DNA of 60,899 nucleotides. Origin: Vitreoscilla sp. (GTDB lineage Bacteria; Pseudomonadota; Gammaproteobacteria; Burkholderiales; Burkholderiaceae_C). The translations under genes and the position numbers were made by a program. How positions within the stretch are numbered: the stretch's first letter is position 1; every line of letters begins with the position of its first letter. Location of the stretch: NCBI GenBank assembly GCA_018780145.1, contig JADMKA010000122.1, positions 1 to 60,899 on the forward strand. Direction: 5' to 3'. This document shows, in pieces, positions 49,364 to 57,667 of the stretch. The notes beneath the pieces were generated by a model that saw only the letters and a program-made list of their open reading frames with translations, did no database searches and had not been told where the DNA came from.

Positions 49364-49646
49364 GCGGCCGTCTATTCGTATGCCGTCCGTCGAAGAGGAC
49401 AAGGCGATCGTTGCGGCAGCCACGGCGGACCCCGACGCGCAACCGCTGTCGGCAAAGCAACTCAAGGAAATGGTTCCTCTTCAAGCTGTCCGGGGACGGC
49501 CGAAGTCGGCCAACAAGAAGCTGCTTGTCTCGGTGCGCTACAGCCCCGAGGTCGTCGCATACTTCAAGTCGACCGGCGATGGCTGGCAGTCGCGCATGGA
49601 CAGCGTGCTTCTGAAATACGTGGCCAAGCACTCCCGTGGCGCCTGA
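49347..49646 (+). CDS. brnA: BrnA family antitoxin
   Basis: A 99-residue antitoxin. The C-terminal KKLLVSVRYSPEVVAYFKST and GDGWQSRMDSVLLKYV form the BrnA ribbon-helix-helix DNA-binding end; the N-terminal half wraps the toxin. It overlaps brnT and is expected to repress the promoter at 49060-49091. It is followed by 68 bp of spacer before an unrelated gene. Confidence 0.88.
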   Translation: MSRTSKRPSIRMPSVEEDKAIVAAATADPDAQPLSAKQLKEMVPLQAVRGRPKSANKKLLVSVRYSPEVVAYFKSTGDGWQSRMDSVLLKYVAKHSRGA

Positions 49647-49714
49647 AATGGGGCAGACCCATCGGTCAAGGGGACGTCCTCCGGCAAGCCGCAAGCCGCC
49701 CCTTCCGTCGAGCG

Positions 49715-50308
49715 ATGAACCTCATTGAAGCGGAGCAACTGAACGTCTCCTGGGCGGGCGGCACGCTGCTGAACGGCCTGTCGTTTTCAATCCGCCCGGG
49801 CTTGACGTTCGTGCGCGGCGGCGAGGGGCGAGGCAAGAGCACGCTGCTGCGGCTGATGGCGGGCGGCATGGAGCCCGGTTCAGGGGTCATCCGGCGCCTG
49901 GCCAGGACGACCTTTCACGAGAGCCCCGCCGATCCCGCCCACGACCAGGTCCAGGCCCGAGCCTGGCTGCAGGCACTGCGCCCGGGCCTGCCGGGCTGGG
50001 ATGCTGGCATGGTGCCCGGGCTGGTCGAGGCCTTTGGCTTGTCCGAGCACATCGACAAGCCGATGTTCATGCTGTCCACCGGCAGCCGGCGCAAGGTCGG
50101 CCTGGTCGCGGCGGCGGCCACCCAGGCCCAGCTGACGCTCATCGACACGCCCTTCGCTGCCTTGGACGCAGCCTCCTCCCGCGTGCTGCTTCAGTTGCTG
50201 GCCGAGGCCGCCGAAGGCGACCGGCGGGCGTGGGTGATGGCGGACTACGAGCTGCCGCCGGGCTTGGCCGGGACACGCTTGTCGGGCCTCATCGACCTGG
50301 GCGACTAG
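49715..50308 (+). CDS. Orphan ABC-type ATPase with altered Walker B
   Basis: A 197-residue single ATPase domain of ABC type. Walker A is GGEGRGKST, the signature is LSTGSRRKV and the D-loop is FAALDAA. Walker B reads LTLIDTPF, with Thr where the catalytic Glu normally sits, so hydrolysis may be weak or absent. No permease gene adjoins. It resembles short CcmA-like or regulatory ATPases. The function cannot be assigned. It is convergent to the PLP-enzyme gene. Confidence 0.78.
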   Translation: MNLIEAEQLNVSWAGGTLLNGLSFSIRPGLTFVRGGEGRGKSTLLRLMAGGMEPGSGVIRRLARTTFHESPADPAHDQVQARAWLQALRPGLPGWDAGMVPGLVEAFGLSEHIDKPMFMLSTGSRRKVGLVAAAATQAQLTLIDTPFAALDAASSRVLLQLLAEAAEGDRRAWVMADYELPPGLAGTRLSGLIDLGD

Positions 50309-50313
50309 GGGGC

Positions 50314-51777
50314 TCAACCGCCGTCGCGCACGACCCGGCAGGACTCGATGTCGAACGAGACGGTGCCGATGGTCAGCGCGGTCTGGTCACGAAAGCCTGC
50401 GGCAAATTCGAGAAAGCGGTCGACGTCGGCAAAGTTGCTGGCCAGCCCCAGCGACACCCGGATGGCCCCGGCGCTCTTGCCGCTGCCTTGCTGCAGGAAC
50501 TGCAGGAAGCGCGGCAGGTTGATCTGGGTGCCGGCCTCCGCCACGCCGGCGCGCAGGTCGCTCTCGTCGATGCCCTCGGCCGTCTCGCCGGCGCCGGGGT
50601 TGCAGAAGCAGCCGGTGCGCAGCGAGATCTGGACCTGTGCCGCCAGTTCCTCGATCCGCCGGTAGTCCACCAGATGGCCCTCGGGGTCGTAGAAGTTCAA
50701 GGTCACGGTGCCGCCGCGTTGCGCCATGTTGGCCGGGCCGTAGAGGCGCACCATCGGCCGCCCGTTGCCGTGGCGCAGCGTCAGCACCTGCGTGATGAGC
50801 CAGTCCGTCAGGCAGTGCACGCGGGTCTGGATGGTGTCGATCCCGACGCGCTGCAGGTGCCGCAGGCCGATCTCCACCGCCGGGATGCCCAGGTAGTTGA
50901 GCGTGCCGTCCTCGAAGCCGGCTTCGCCCGCGGACAGCATGTGCAACTGACCCTGGACGGTGGCGAAGTTGACCGTGCCACCGCCGAACCAGGGCCGGCG
51001 CAACGATGCCAGCGCCTCGTTGCGCACGAGCAGGCAGCCCACGCCGGTGGGGTAGCCGAACATCTTGTAGAACGACATGACCACGAAGTCGGGCGAATGC
51101 AGCTGCAGGTCCAACCGGTTCGTCGGCACGAACGCGGCGGCGTCGAGAAGCACCTGCCAGCCTTTGGCGCGGGCCGCATCGATCAACGCCAGCGGGTGCT
51201 TGACGCCGGAGAAGTTCGACTGCGCCGGGTAGGCCAGGAGCCGGGGTGGGCCGGCCTCGCCAGCCGACAGCAGGGCGTCCATGGCGGGCATGTCGATGCG
51301 CAGGTCCGGGCGCGTCAGCGGTGCATAGTCCAGATCCGCGCCCTTGGCCCGCGCGAACTCGCGCATGCCGTTGACGGAGTTGTGGTTGTCCGCCGTCAGC
51401 AGCAGGCGCGCGCCCGGGGCGAAGGGGTAGGACTCGCCCACCAGCTTGAGGGCCCCCGATGCATTGGGTGTGAAGATGGCGGTGTACGCGCCGGTGCCGT
51501 TGAAGTACGCCAGCACGGCCGCCCGGGCCTGCTCGACAAGTTCCGTCGTCGCGGTCGAACTCGGGTTCACCGAGTGCGGGTTGCCGAGCAGCTTGCCGCT
51601 CAGCATCTGGACGTGTTCACGCAACTGGCTGTCCGCGTGCAACCCGCCCCCGGTGTAGTCGAGGTAGGTCTGGCGGCTGGCATCGAGGCGGCCGTAGTCC
51701 GACGCGCGCAGGCTGTCGATGGCGCTGGTGGCGGCGTAGGCCGGATGACGCTGGATGAATTGTTCGTAAGTGGGCAT
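50314..51777 (-). CDS. Class V aminotransferase, MOCO sulfurase-like cysteine desulfurase
   Basis: A 487-residue PLP enzyme. The Lys-binding motif SFYKMFGYPTGVG puts PLP Lys at about 238 and RTGCFCNPGA (Cys390/Cys392) is the sulfur-carrying loop of the molybdenum-cofactor sulfurase N-terminal domain (ABA3/MOCOS type). The C-terminal MOSC domain of those enzymes is missing. It is divergent from an MFS gene across 101 bp. It could make a sulfurated cofactor or other thio product. Start ATG 51777 follows the family N-terminus. Confidence 0.85.
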   Translation of the reverse strand: MPTYEQFIQRHPAYAATSAIDSLRASDYGRLDASRQTYLDYTGGGLHADSQLREHVQMLSGKLLGNPHSVNPSSTATTELVEQARAAVLAYFNGTGAYTAIFTPNASGALKLVGESYPFAPGARLLLTADNHNSVNGMREFARAKGADLDYAPLTRPDLRIDMPAMDALLSAGEAGPPRLLAYPAQSNFSGVKHPLALIDAARAKGWQVLLDAAAFVPTNRLDLQLHSPDFVVMSFYKMFGYPTGVGCLLVRNEALASLRRPWFGGGTVNFATVQGQLHMLSAGEAGFEDGTLNYLGIPAVEIGLRHLQRVGIDTIQTRVHCLTDWLITQVLTLRHGNGRPMVRLYGPANMAQRGGTVTLNFYDPEGHLVDYRRIEELAAQVQISLRTGCFCNPGAGETAEGIDESDLRAGVAEAGTQINLPRFLQFLQQGSGKSAGAIRVSLGLASNFADVDRFLEFAAGFRDQTALTIGTVSFDIESCRVVRDGG

Positions 51778-51878
51778 GGTGCGAACGAGAGGCCTGGAAA
51801 GTGCAGGCAGGCAGGGCGGCATTGTCCTGCCGATACAGTCCGGGCAACCCACCCCCGACCCGAAGTGGCAGGACACAG

Positions 51879-53054
51879 ATGCAGGCGAGCGATCGGCCCC
51901 ACACGACGACGGACCCCGCCGACCTCGGCGGGGCCGGCGTCGCGTGCATCGTTCTGGCCACCTCGGTCGCCGTCGTCATGCTGAACGTGGCCCCGGCGGC
52001 CGAAGCCCATCTGCGGCAGTGGGCCCATTGGTCGTCCGGGCAGGTGGGCGTGGTCTTCTTCGTCGAACTCGCGGCCATGGGCCTGGCGTCCATCCTGGCG
52101 TACGCCTGGTTCGGCCGGGCCCCCACGCCTCAGGTCGCACGGTGTGCCTATGCGGTGTTCATCCTCGGCAGCCTCTTTTCTTCGGGCCGATCCGGTTCGT
52201 TCGCACCGTACGTGGCCGCCCGCGCCCTCACCGGCGCCGGGGCGGGAACACTGATGGTGCTGGGCATGAGCCTGGCTGCGCGCGCCCGCAGCCCGGTCCG
52301 CCTGTACGCGGTGATCACGCTGGCACAGCTGGCCTCGGGGGCGGCCTTGCTGGCCCTGCTCTCGGCCCTGGACAGCGGCGGGCGCGGCCTCGACAGCGTG
52401 TTCCACATCAGCGCCGCGCTCGGTGTGCTCGGCTTCGTCGCGGCGGGGCTGTTGCCTCGTGCCAGCTCACCGGAGAGTACTCCGCCCCGCACGGGCCTGC
52501 GGTTTGACTCGGCGCTCTGGCGGATGACACTGCTGGCCCTGGCGTTTGCCATGGTGTTCAATGTCGTGGTCGGCGGGCTGTGGTCCTTCGCCGCCGAATA
52601 CGCCGGAGCCGGCGCGGCGCCGGCCCAGGTGGCCCGGGTGATGGCCTGGGCCACGGCGGCGGGCCTCGCCGGTGCCGCGTCGGCGTTCCTGATCGGGAGT
52701 TCCTGGCCGCGCCGGCACATGCTGATCCTGGGCTACACCGGCATCCTGCTCGGGGCGGGGTTGCTGCAGTTCGCGCGCGGGCCGGCCGGCTTCGCGGCCG
52801 GCTGTGGCGTGCTGTCGCTGGCGTGGAACTTCTGCGTCCCCCATGTCTTTGCCGCCGTCGCCGGCCAGGACCCGACAGGCAGGTTGATGCCCGCCGCCAA
52901 CCTGGCCTTCGCGCTGGGCCTAGCGCTGGGGCCGCTGTTCGCCGGCGCGGTGATCGAGACTTCTGGCATCGACGCGCTGTTCCCCTGTGCGCTGGCGGCC
53001 CTGGCCTTGGGCACGCTGTTGACGCTTCGCATCACGAGGCCCTTGTCCAGGTGA
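51879..53054 (+). CDS. MFS transporter
   Basis: A 391-residue inner-membrane protein with about 12 transmembrane segments; no substrate clue. It is upstream of a LuxR-type gene whose GTG overlaps its stop by four bases. An in-frame start 78 bp earlier lies in the region shared with the divergent PLP-enzyme gene and was not chosen. The motif ARALTGAGAGTLMVLGMSLAARARS in the first half is MFS-like. Confidence 0.82.
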   Translation: MQASDRPHTTTDPADLGGAGVACIVLATSVAVVMLNVAPAAEAHLRQWAHWSSGQVGVVFFVELAAMGLASILAYAWFGRAPTPQVARCAYAVFILGSLFSSGRSGSFAPYVAARALTGAGAGTLMVLGMSLAARARSPVRLYAVITLAQLASGAALLALLSALDSGGRGLDSVFHISAALGVLGFVAAGLLPRASSPESTPPRTGLRFDSALWRMTLLALAFAMVFNVVVGGLWSFAAEYAGAGAAPAQVARVMAWATAAGLAGAASAFLIGSSWPRRHMLILGYTGILLGAGLLQFARGPAGFAAGCGVLSLAWNFCVPHVFAAVAGQDPTGRLMPAANLAFALGLALGPLFAGAVIETSGIDALFPCALAALALGTLLTLRITRPLSR

Positions 53055-54034
53055 AACTCGATCTCGGCACGCTGGAGTCCTTCAGCGCCGCGCTGCTGGC
53101 GCTGATCGATGTCGCCCGATCGGCCTCACCCGAGCGGCTGATCCACGACGCGCTGCTGGCGCTGCGGCCGCTGGTGCCGTTCCGGTCGGCGTGGTGGGGC
53201 GAGTGCTCCGACACCGGCACCCACAGCACGCCCCGCAACTGGCTGCACGGCCGGATCCACCTGAGCCCATCCTTCGCGCAGGAGTGGAACCGGCTCGCCG
53301 CGGACGACGTTTTCGCCATCGATTCGATGCGCCGCCCGGGCATGGTGCAGCGCTTCAGCGGCCACGACGACCCGAACCCGGAGGTGGCGGCCTTCTCGCG
53401 GCGTCACGCACTCGACCACGCCATGGCGATGACAGTCGAGCTGCCCGGCAGCGGGCTGCTGTTCTTCGTGGCCCTGTACCGCGGCGAGGCGTCGCCGGGC
53501 TTCGACGACGGTGAGAGCGCGCTGTTCAAGCAGTTCGTCGCTCACCTGCTGCACCACTGGCGCATCCGGGTGCGGGAGTTGCTGCTGGGCGCGCACCCGC
53601 GGGCCAGCGATGCCTTCGCTCTGGCGGACAGGCACGGGAACCTGCTGTACCTCGGTGCCCGGCTCGGCAGCCTGCTGCACGAGCGCCATCCCGCGTGGGC
53701 CGGCTCGCTGTTGCCGGCCGACCTGGCCGCGATGGTGTCCCGCGCACCGGTTGCCCTCGCTCTGGGGCCGCACCAGTTGACCGTGCAACCCTGCGGCGAG
53801 CTGGTCACGCTGGCCCTCGAGCGCGGAGGGCGCACCGCCCGGCTGCCGCCGCGAGAGCGCAGCGTGGCGATGCTCTATGCGCAGGGCCAGTCGTACAAGG
53901 AAATCGCCCGGCTGCTGGGGCTCAGCCCGGCCACCGTGCGCACCTACCTGCGCAGCGTCTACGTGCAACTGGGCGTGCGCAACAAGATCGAGCTGGGCAG
54001 CGCGCTCGACCCGGCACCACGCGCGCGCCGGTAG
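53051..54034 (+). CDS. LuxR-family transcriptional regulator
   Basis: A 327-residue regulator. Residues about 1-250 form an unassigned sensory region with no obvious LuxR autoinducer motif. Residues 265-320 form the GerE/LuxR HTH (LPPRERSVAMLYAQGQSYKEIA then LLGLSPATVRTYLRSVY). The GTG start overlaps the MFS stop (GTGA), so transporter and regulator are one unit. It probably regulates the divergent PLP enzyme and the transporter. Confidence 0.85.
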   Translation: MKLDLGTLESFSAALLALIDVARSASPERLIHDALLALRPLVPFRSAWWGECSDTGTHSTPRNWLHGRIHLSPSFAQEWNRLAADDVFAIDSMRRPGMVQRFSGHDDPNPEVAAFSRRHALDHAMAMTVELPGSGLLFFVALYRGEASPGFDDGESALFKQFVAHLLHHWRIRVRELLLGAHPRASDAFALADRHGNLLYLGARLGSLLHERHPAWAGSLLPADLAAMVSRAPVALALGPHQLTVQPCGELVTLALERGGRTARLPPRERSVAMLYAQGQSYKEIARLLGLSPATVRTYLRSVYVQLGVRNKIELGSALDPAPRARR

Positions 54035-54117
54035 GCACCACCCTCTGCATCTGCAGGGGGCCGCACAGGCCGCCGCTGGCTATCCTGACCTTCATCAAGC
54101 AAGGTCTGGAGGCGGGT

Positions 54118-56067
54118 ATGTTCTGGAGCAGGATGTCAGCAGCGGCGGCGGCAGTGGCCGTGGCGCTGATCGTGGTGGTGGGTTGCGGCGATGGCGGGGA
54201 AGACCCGGCCGACACGGCGCTCATCCACGGTCAGGTGGTCACCATGGACGACAGGGGTTCGACGCATCAAGCCCTGGCGGTGCGCGACGGCAAGATCGTG
54301 TATGTAGGCAGCGATTCGGGCGTGCAGGCCTGGATCGGCCCGGCGACGAAAGTGGTCGACCTGGGTGGCCGGATGCTGCTGCCCGGGTTTGTCGACGCCC
54401 ATCTGCACTCGCTGGCCGGCGGGCGGGCCTTGCTGCTGTGCGATCTGGCCTACGCGCCGTTGTCACATGCCCAGCTGGCCGGCAAGCTGCAGGCCTGCCT
54501 CGACGCCTCGTCCGCGCAGGAGCCGGACGCGTGGCTCGAGGCAGTCAACTGGGATCGGCAGACCACGTCGAGCATCGACGGCGACCCCACGAAGGCGCTG
54601 CTCGACGGCCTGAACACCCAGCGCCCGATCGCGGTGACCTCCAGCGATTTTCACAGCGTGCTGGCCAACTCGCGCGCGTTTGCCCTGGCCGGGGTCACCG
54701 CGGCGACGCCCGACCCCGCCGGCGGCAAGTACCTGCGCGATGGCAGCGGTGCGCCGTCGGGCATCTGCGAGGATGCGGCGGGTTTCGAGGTCAAGGCCGC
54801 GATACCGCCTGACACCGAGGCCGACCTGCTCAAGCAGGGGCGCGCGGCGCTCGCCGCCATGCGTGAACAGGGCATCACCAGCTTCATGGACGCCGCAGCG
54901 GGCGAGGTGCATGGCCAGGTCTTCAAGGCGCTCCAGCAGTCGGGCGAGCTCACCGCCCGGGCGAACTTCGCGATCACCTTGTCGGCCGAGGACGCGGCCT
55001 CCAGCCCGAAGCAGACAATCGCGGCCGCCAAGGCCCTGGCCAGCACGATCGACCAGGGCGCACCCGCTGTCGCCCCGGGCTTGAACGCCCGCGTCGTCAA
55101 GGTGTTCATGGACGGTGTGGTCAACGCCCCGGCGGACACCGGCGCGCTGCTGACACCCTACCTGCGCAACGCCGGCACCGATGCCGCGCCGAATTGGGTG
55201 GCCGGTACCAACCTGGGCACGGTCTACTACCCGCCCGCCGTGCTGAAGCCGTTGGCGGTCGAGGCAGCGGACGCCGGGCTCGACATGCACCTGCATGCCA
55301 CCGGCGACCGTGCCGTGCGCGAGACGCTCGACGCCATCGAGCACCTGCGCCTCCAGCGGCCTGCGGCCGACATGCGGCCCGCCATCGCGCACAACGAGAC
55401 CGTGGCGGTGGCCGACTACCCGCGCTTCGCGGCGCTGGGCGTGATGGCGAGCATGTCGTTCCAGTGGGCGCAGCGGGCGCCGTACTCGATCGGCGACACC
55501 GAGAACCACCTGGGCGCCGACCGCTTTGCCCGGATGGAACCGTCGGGCAGCCTTCGGCTGGCCGGGGCGCGCGTCGTCCACGGCAGCGACTGGCCGATCG
55601 ATCCCTTCGACACCTTCCTGGCGCTGAAGATCGGTGTCACCCGCTCGGGCGACCCGGCCAACCCGCACAGCGCGGCGAGTTTCGCGCCGGTCTTCGAAGG
55701 GCCGATCAACGCCGATCCGGGGCTGTCGCGCACCGACGTGCTGCGGGCCATCACGGTGAACGCCGCCCACCAGCTGCGGCTCGACCAGGTCGTCGGGTCC
55801 ATCGAGGTCGGCAAGTTCGCGGATCTCATCGTGCTCGACCGCGATTTCATGTCGGTGCCCGACGAAGAGCTCGGCCGCAATCGCGTCCTGCTGACCATGG
55901 TGGGTGGCAAGGTCGTGATGGCGATCGATGCCTTCGCGGGCACGCTGCCAGCCAGCCAGCGTGCGCTGAACGGCCGGGCCCAGGTGCTGAGCCTGCGTGG
56001 ATCCACCGGGCATGCGATCCCGGTGGACGCGAGGGGTGCGCCGCACGGCGACGGCCACCGGCACTGA
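54118..56067 (+). CDS. YtcJ-like amidohydrolase lipoprotein
   Basis: A 649-residue amidohydrolase family 3 protein. The N-terminus reads ALIVVVGC, a lipobox-like site with Cys23, so it is probably a lipoprotein exported to the periplasm. The metal centre motifs are DAHLHSLAGG, HLHATGDRAV and VHGSDWPID; the C-terminus returns to the composite domain (ADLIVLDRD). The family hydrolyses N-substituted formamides and cyclic imides; the substrate here is unknown. Confidence 0.87.
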   Translation: MFWSRMSAAAAAVAVALIVVVGCGDGGEDPADTALIHGQVVTMDDRGSTHQALAVRDGKIVYVGSDSGVQAWIGPATKVVDLGGRMLLPGFVDAHLHSLAGGRALLLCDLAYAPLSHAQLAGKLQACLDASSAQEPDAWLEAVNWDRQTTSSIDGDPTKALLDGLNTQRPIAVTSSDFHSVLANSRAFALAGVTAATPDPAGGKYLRDGSGAPSGICEDAAGFEVKAAIPPDTEADLLKQGRAALAAMREQGITSFMDAAAGEVHGQVFKALQQSGELTARANFAITLSAEDAASSPKQTIAAAKALASTIDQGAPAVAPGLNARVVKVFMDGVVNAPADTGALLTPYLRNAGTDAAPNWVAGTNLGTVYYPPAVLKPLAVEAADAGLDMHLHATGDRAVRETLDAIEHLRLQRPAADMRPAIAHNETVAVADYPRFAALGVMASMSFQWAQRAPYSIGDTENHLGADRFARMEPSGSLRLAGARVVHGSDWPIDPFDTFLALKIGVTRSGDPANPHSAASFAPVFEGPINADPGLSRTDVLRAITVNAAHQLRLDQVVGSIEVGKFADLIVLDRDFMSVPDEELGRNRVLLTMVGGKVVMAIDAFAGTLPASQRALNGRAQVLSLRGSTGHAIPVDARGAPHGDGHRH

Positions 56068-56100
56068 CATTGGCTGGCCTCGGCGTCGAGGCCAGGAAGG

Positions 56101-56820
56101 TCAAGGTCGCAGTGGCGCGTTGGACAGCCGACGCAGTTCGGCCTTGACCACGCCGTAGCACTCGCATGCCAGGGACTGCAGACCCGAGGGATCCAGCACC
56201 GTGATGTGGCCCCGGCGGTACCGGATGTAGCCGTGCTCCTGCAAGCGCCCTGCCGCCTGTGTGATGCTCTCGCGGCGCACGCCCAGCATGCAAGCCACCA
56301 GCTCCTGGGTCATCACCAACTCCCGGTCGGGGATTCGATCGCTCGTCGACAGCAACCAGCGGCAAAGTTGCTGATCGATGGAGTGGTGGCGGTAGCAGGC
56401 CGCGGTCTGCGCGATTTGCGCGATCATCGCTTGCGTGTACCGCAGCAGCAGGCGCTGAACCTGCGTCCCCTGCCGGAAGGCGTGGATCAGCGCACTGCGC
56501 TCCAGCCGGTAGCCGTGGCCCGCCGTCTGCACCACGGCGGAGCTTGGCATGGTGTCTCCGCCCATGAACAGGGCGATGCCGACCATGCCCTCGCAGCCGA
56601 CCCCCGTGGTCTCCACCGACGCACCGGTGACCGTGACGTAGTGCAACGAGACCACCGCGGTGGTGGGGAAGTACGCGTGGCGCAACAGCATGCCGGGCTC
56701 GTAGAGCACCTGTCCGAGCAGCATCGGGACCAGCTCCAGCGCGTTCGTCAGGTGATCGAGTTCGTCCCCGGGTGTGGCGGCGATCAGCTGATTCTGGTCG
56801 GGTGAGTGCAGCGTGGTCAT
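56101..56820 (-). CDS. Crp/Fnr family transcriptional regulator
   Basis: A 239-residue regulator: N-terminal cyclic-nucleotide-like beta-roll (residues about 20-140) without an FNR-type Cys cluster or clear cAMP-binding cassette, then a Crp-type HTH (LVMTQELVACMLGVRRESIT, LQEHGYIRYRRGHI). It is 25 bp downstream of the response-regulator gene on the same strand and likely cotranscribed with it. Ligand is unknown; some members of this subgroup lack a cofactor. Confidence 0.85.
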   Translation of the reverse strand: MTTLHSPDQNQLIAATPGDELDHLTNALELVPMLLGQVLYEPGMLLRHAYFPTTAVVSLHYVTVTGASVETTGVGCEGMVGIALFMGGDTMPSSAVVQTAGHGYRLERSALIHAFRQGTQVQRLLLRYTQAMIAQIAQTAACYRHHSIDQQLCRWLLSTSDRIPDRELVMTQELVACMLGVRRESITQAAGRLQEHGYIRYRRGHITVLDPSGLQSLACECYGVVKAELRRLSNAPLRP

Positions 56821-56845
56821 CGGTATGCCCCAGGGCGGGCGTGGC

Positions 56846-57667
56846 CTATCGGCCCGGGGTCACCTCGACGCCGATGCCGCGGTAGCCGACAAACCGGCAG
56901 GACTGGTCGAACATCGGTTGCCCGCTGACGCGGAACTGCTGCCGGGTTCCGTCGCTGTGGTTTCGGTGGAACAAGAAGTCGAGAAACGGCCGGCGTGCCT
57001 CGATGTGGGCCTGCAGCGTCTGCCGCTCTGCCAGATCCCAGCCCTCGTCGACCTCGGCGCCCGCCTCGGGCACCAGCAGCCCCACGCGCAGGCCGAGCAT
57101 TTCCAGCACCGGGCCGGACACCTTGGTGAACTCGCCGCGCTCGTCCTGCTCCCAGTACCAATCCGAGGCCAGCTCGGTCAGGCTGCGGTAGCGCGCTTCG
57201 CTCTCGCGCAACTCGGCTGTTCTTTCGCTGACGGCCGCTTCGAGGCTGGCGTTCTGGGCTTCGAGCTGGCGGTAGAGCAGCCGGACCTCCAGCATGTTGT
57301 GGATCCGCGTCTTGGCCTCGACGAGGTCGAAGGGCTTGCTGATGAAATCCTTGGCGCCGGCCTGCAGGGCGCGCAGCTTGTGGCCGGGCTGCGCGGTGAG
57401 CACGATGACCGGCAGGTAGCTCTCCTGGTCGTTGGTCTTCAGTGCCTCCATGACGCCGAACCCGTCCATCCCCGGCATCTGCAGGTCCAGCAGGATCAGG
57501 TCGAACACCTGCCGGCGGTGCAGCGCACACACCTCCGTCGGCTTCGTCGTCGAGGTCACGTTCGTGTAGCCGGCCTCGGTCAACAGGCGCGTCAGGAGTT
57601 GCACGTTGGCGGCCTGGTCGTCGACGATCAGGATGCGGGCGCCGAGAATGTCGTGCTCGAGCGTCAT
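56846..57667 (-). CDS. Response regulator with PAS domain
   Basis: A 273-residue protein: receiver domain about 10-130 with acceptor Asp in LILLDLQMPGMDG and conserved Lys in ISKPFD, then a short coiled coil and a PAS domain (SDWYWEQDERGEF, PMFDQSCRFVGYRGIG). There is no output DNA-binding or enzyme domain. Its ATG overlaps the kinase stop (ATGA), so it is coexpressed with the hybrid kinase. Confidence 0.88.
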   Translation of the reverse strand: MTLEHDILGARILIVDDQAANVQLLTRLLTEAGYTNVTSTTKPTEVCALHRRQVFDLILLDLQMPGMDGFGVMEALKTNDQESYLPVIVLTAQPGHKLRALQAGAKDFISKPFDLVEAKTRIHNMLEVRLLYRQLEAQNASLEAAVSERTAELRESEARYRSLTELASDWYWEQDERGEFTKVSGPVLEMLGLRVGLLVPEAGAEVDEGWDLAERQTLQAHIEARRPFLDFLFHRNHSDGTRQQFRVSGQPMFDQSCRFVGYRGIGVEVTPGR

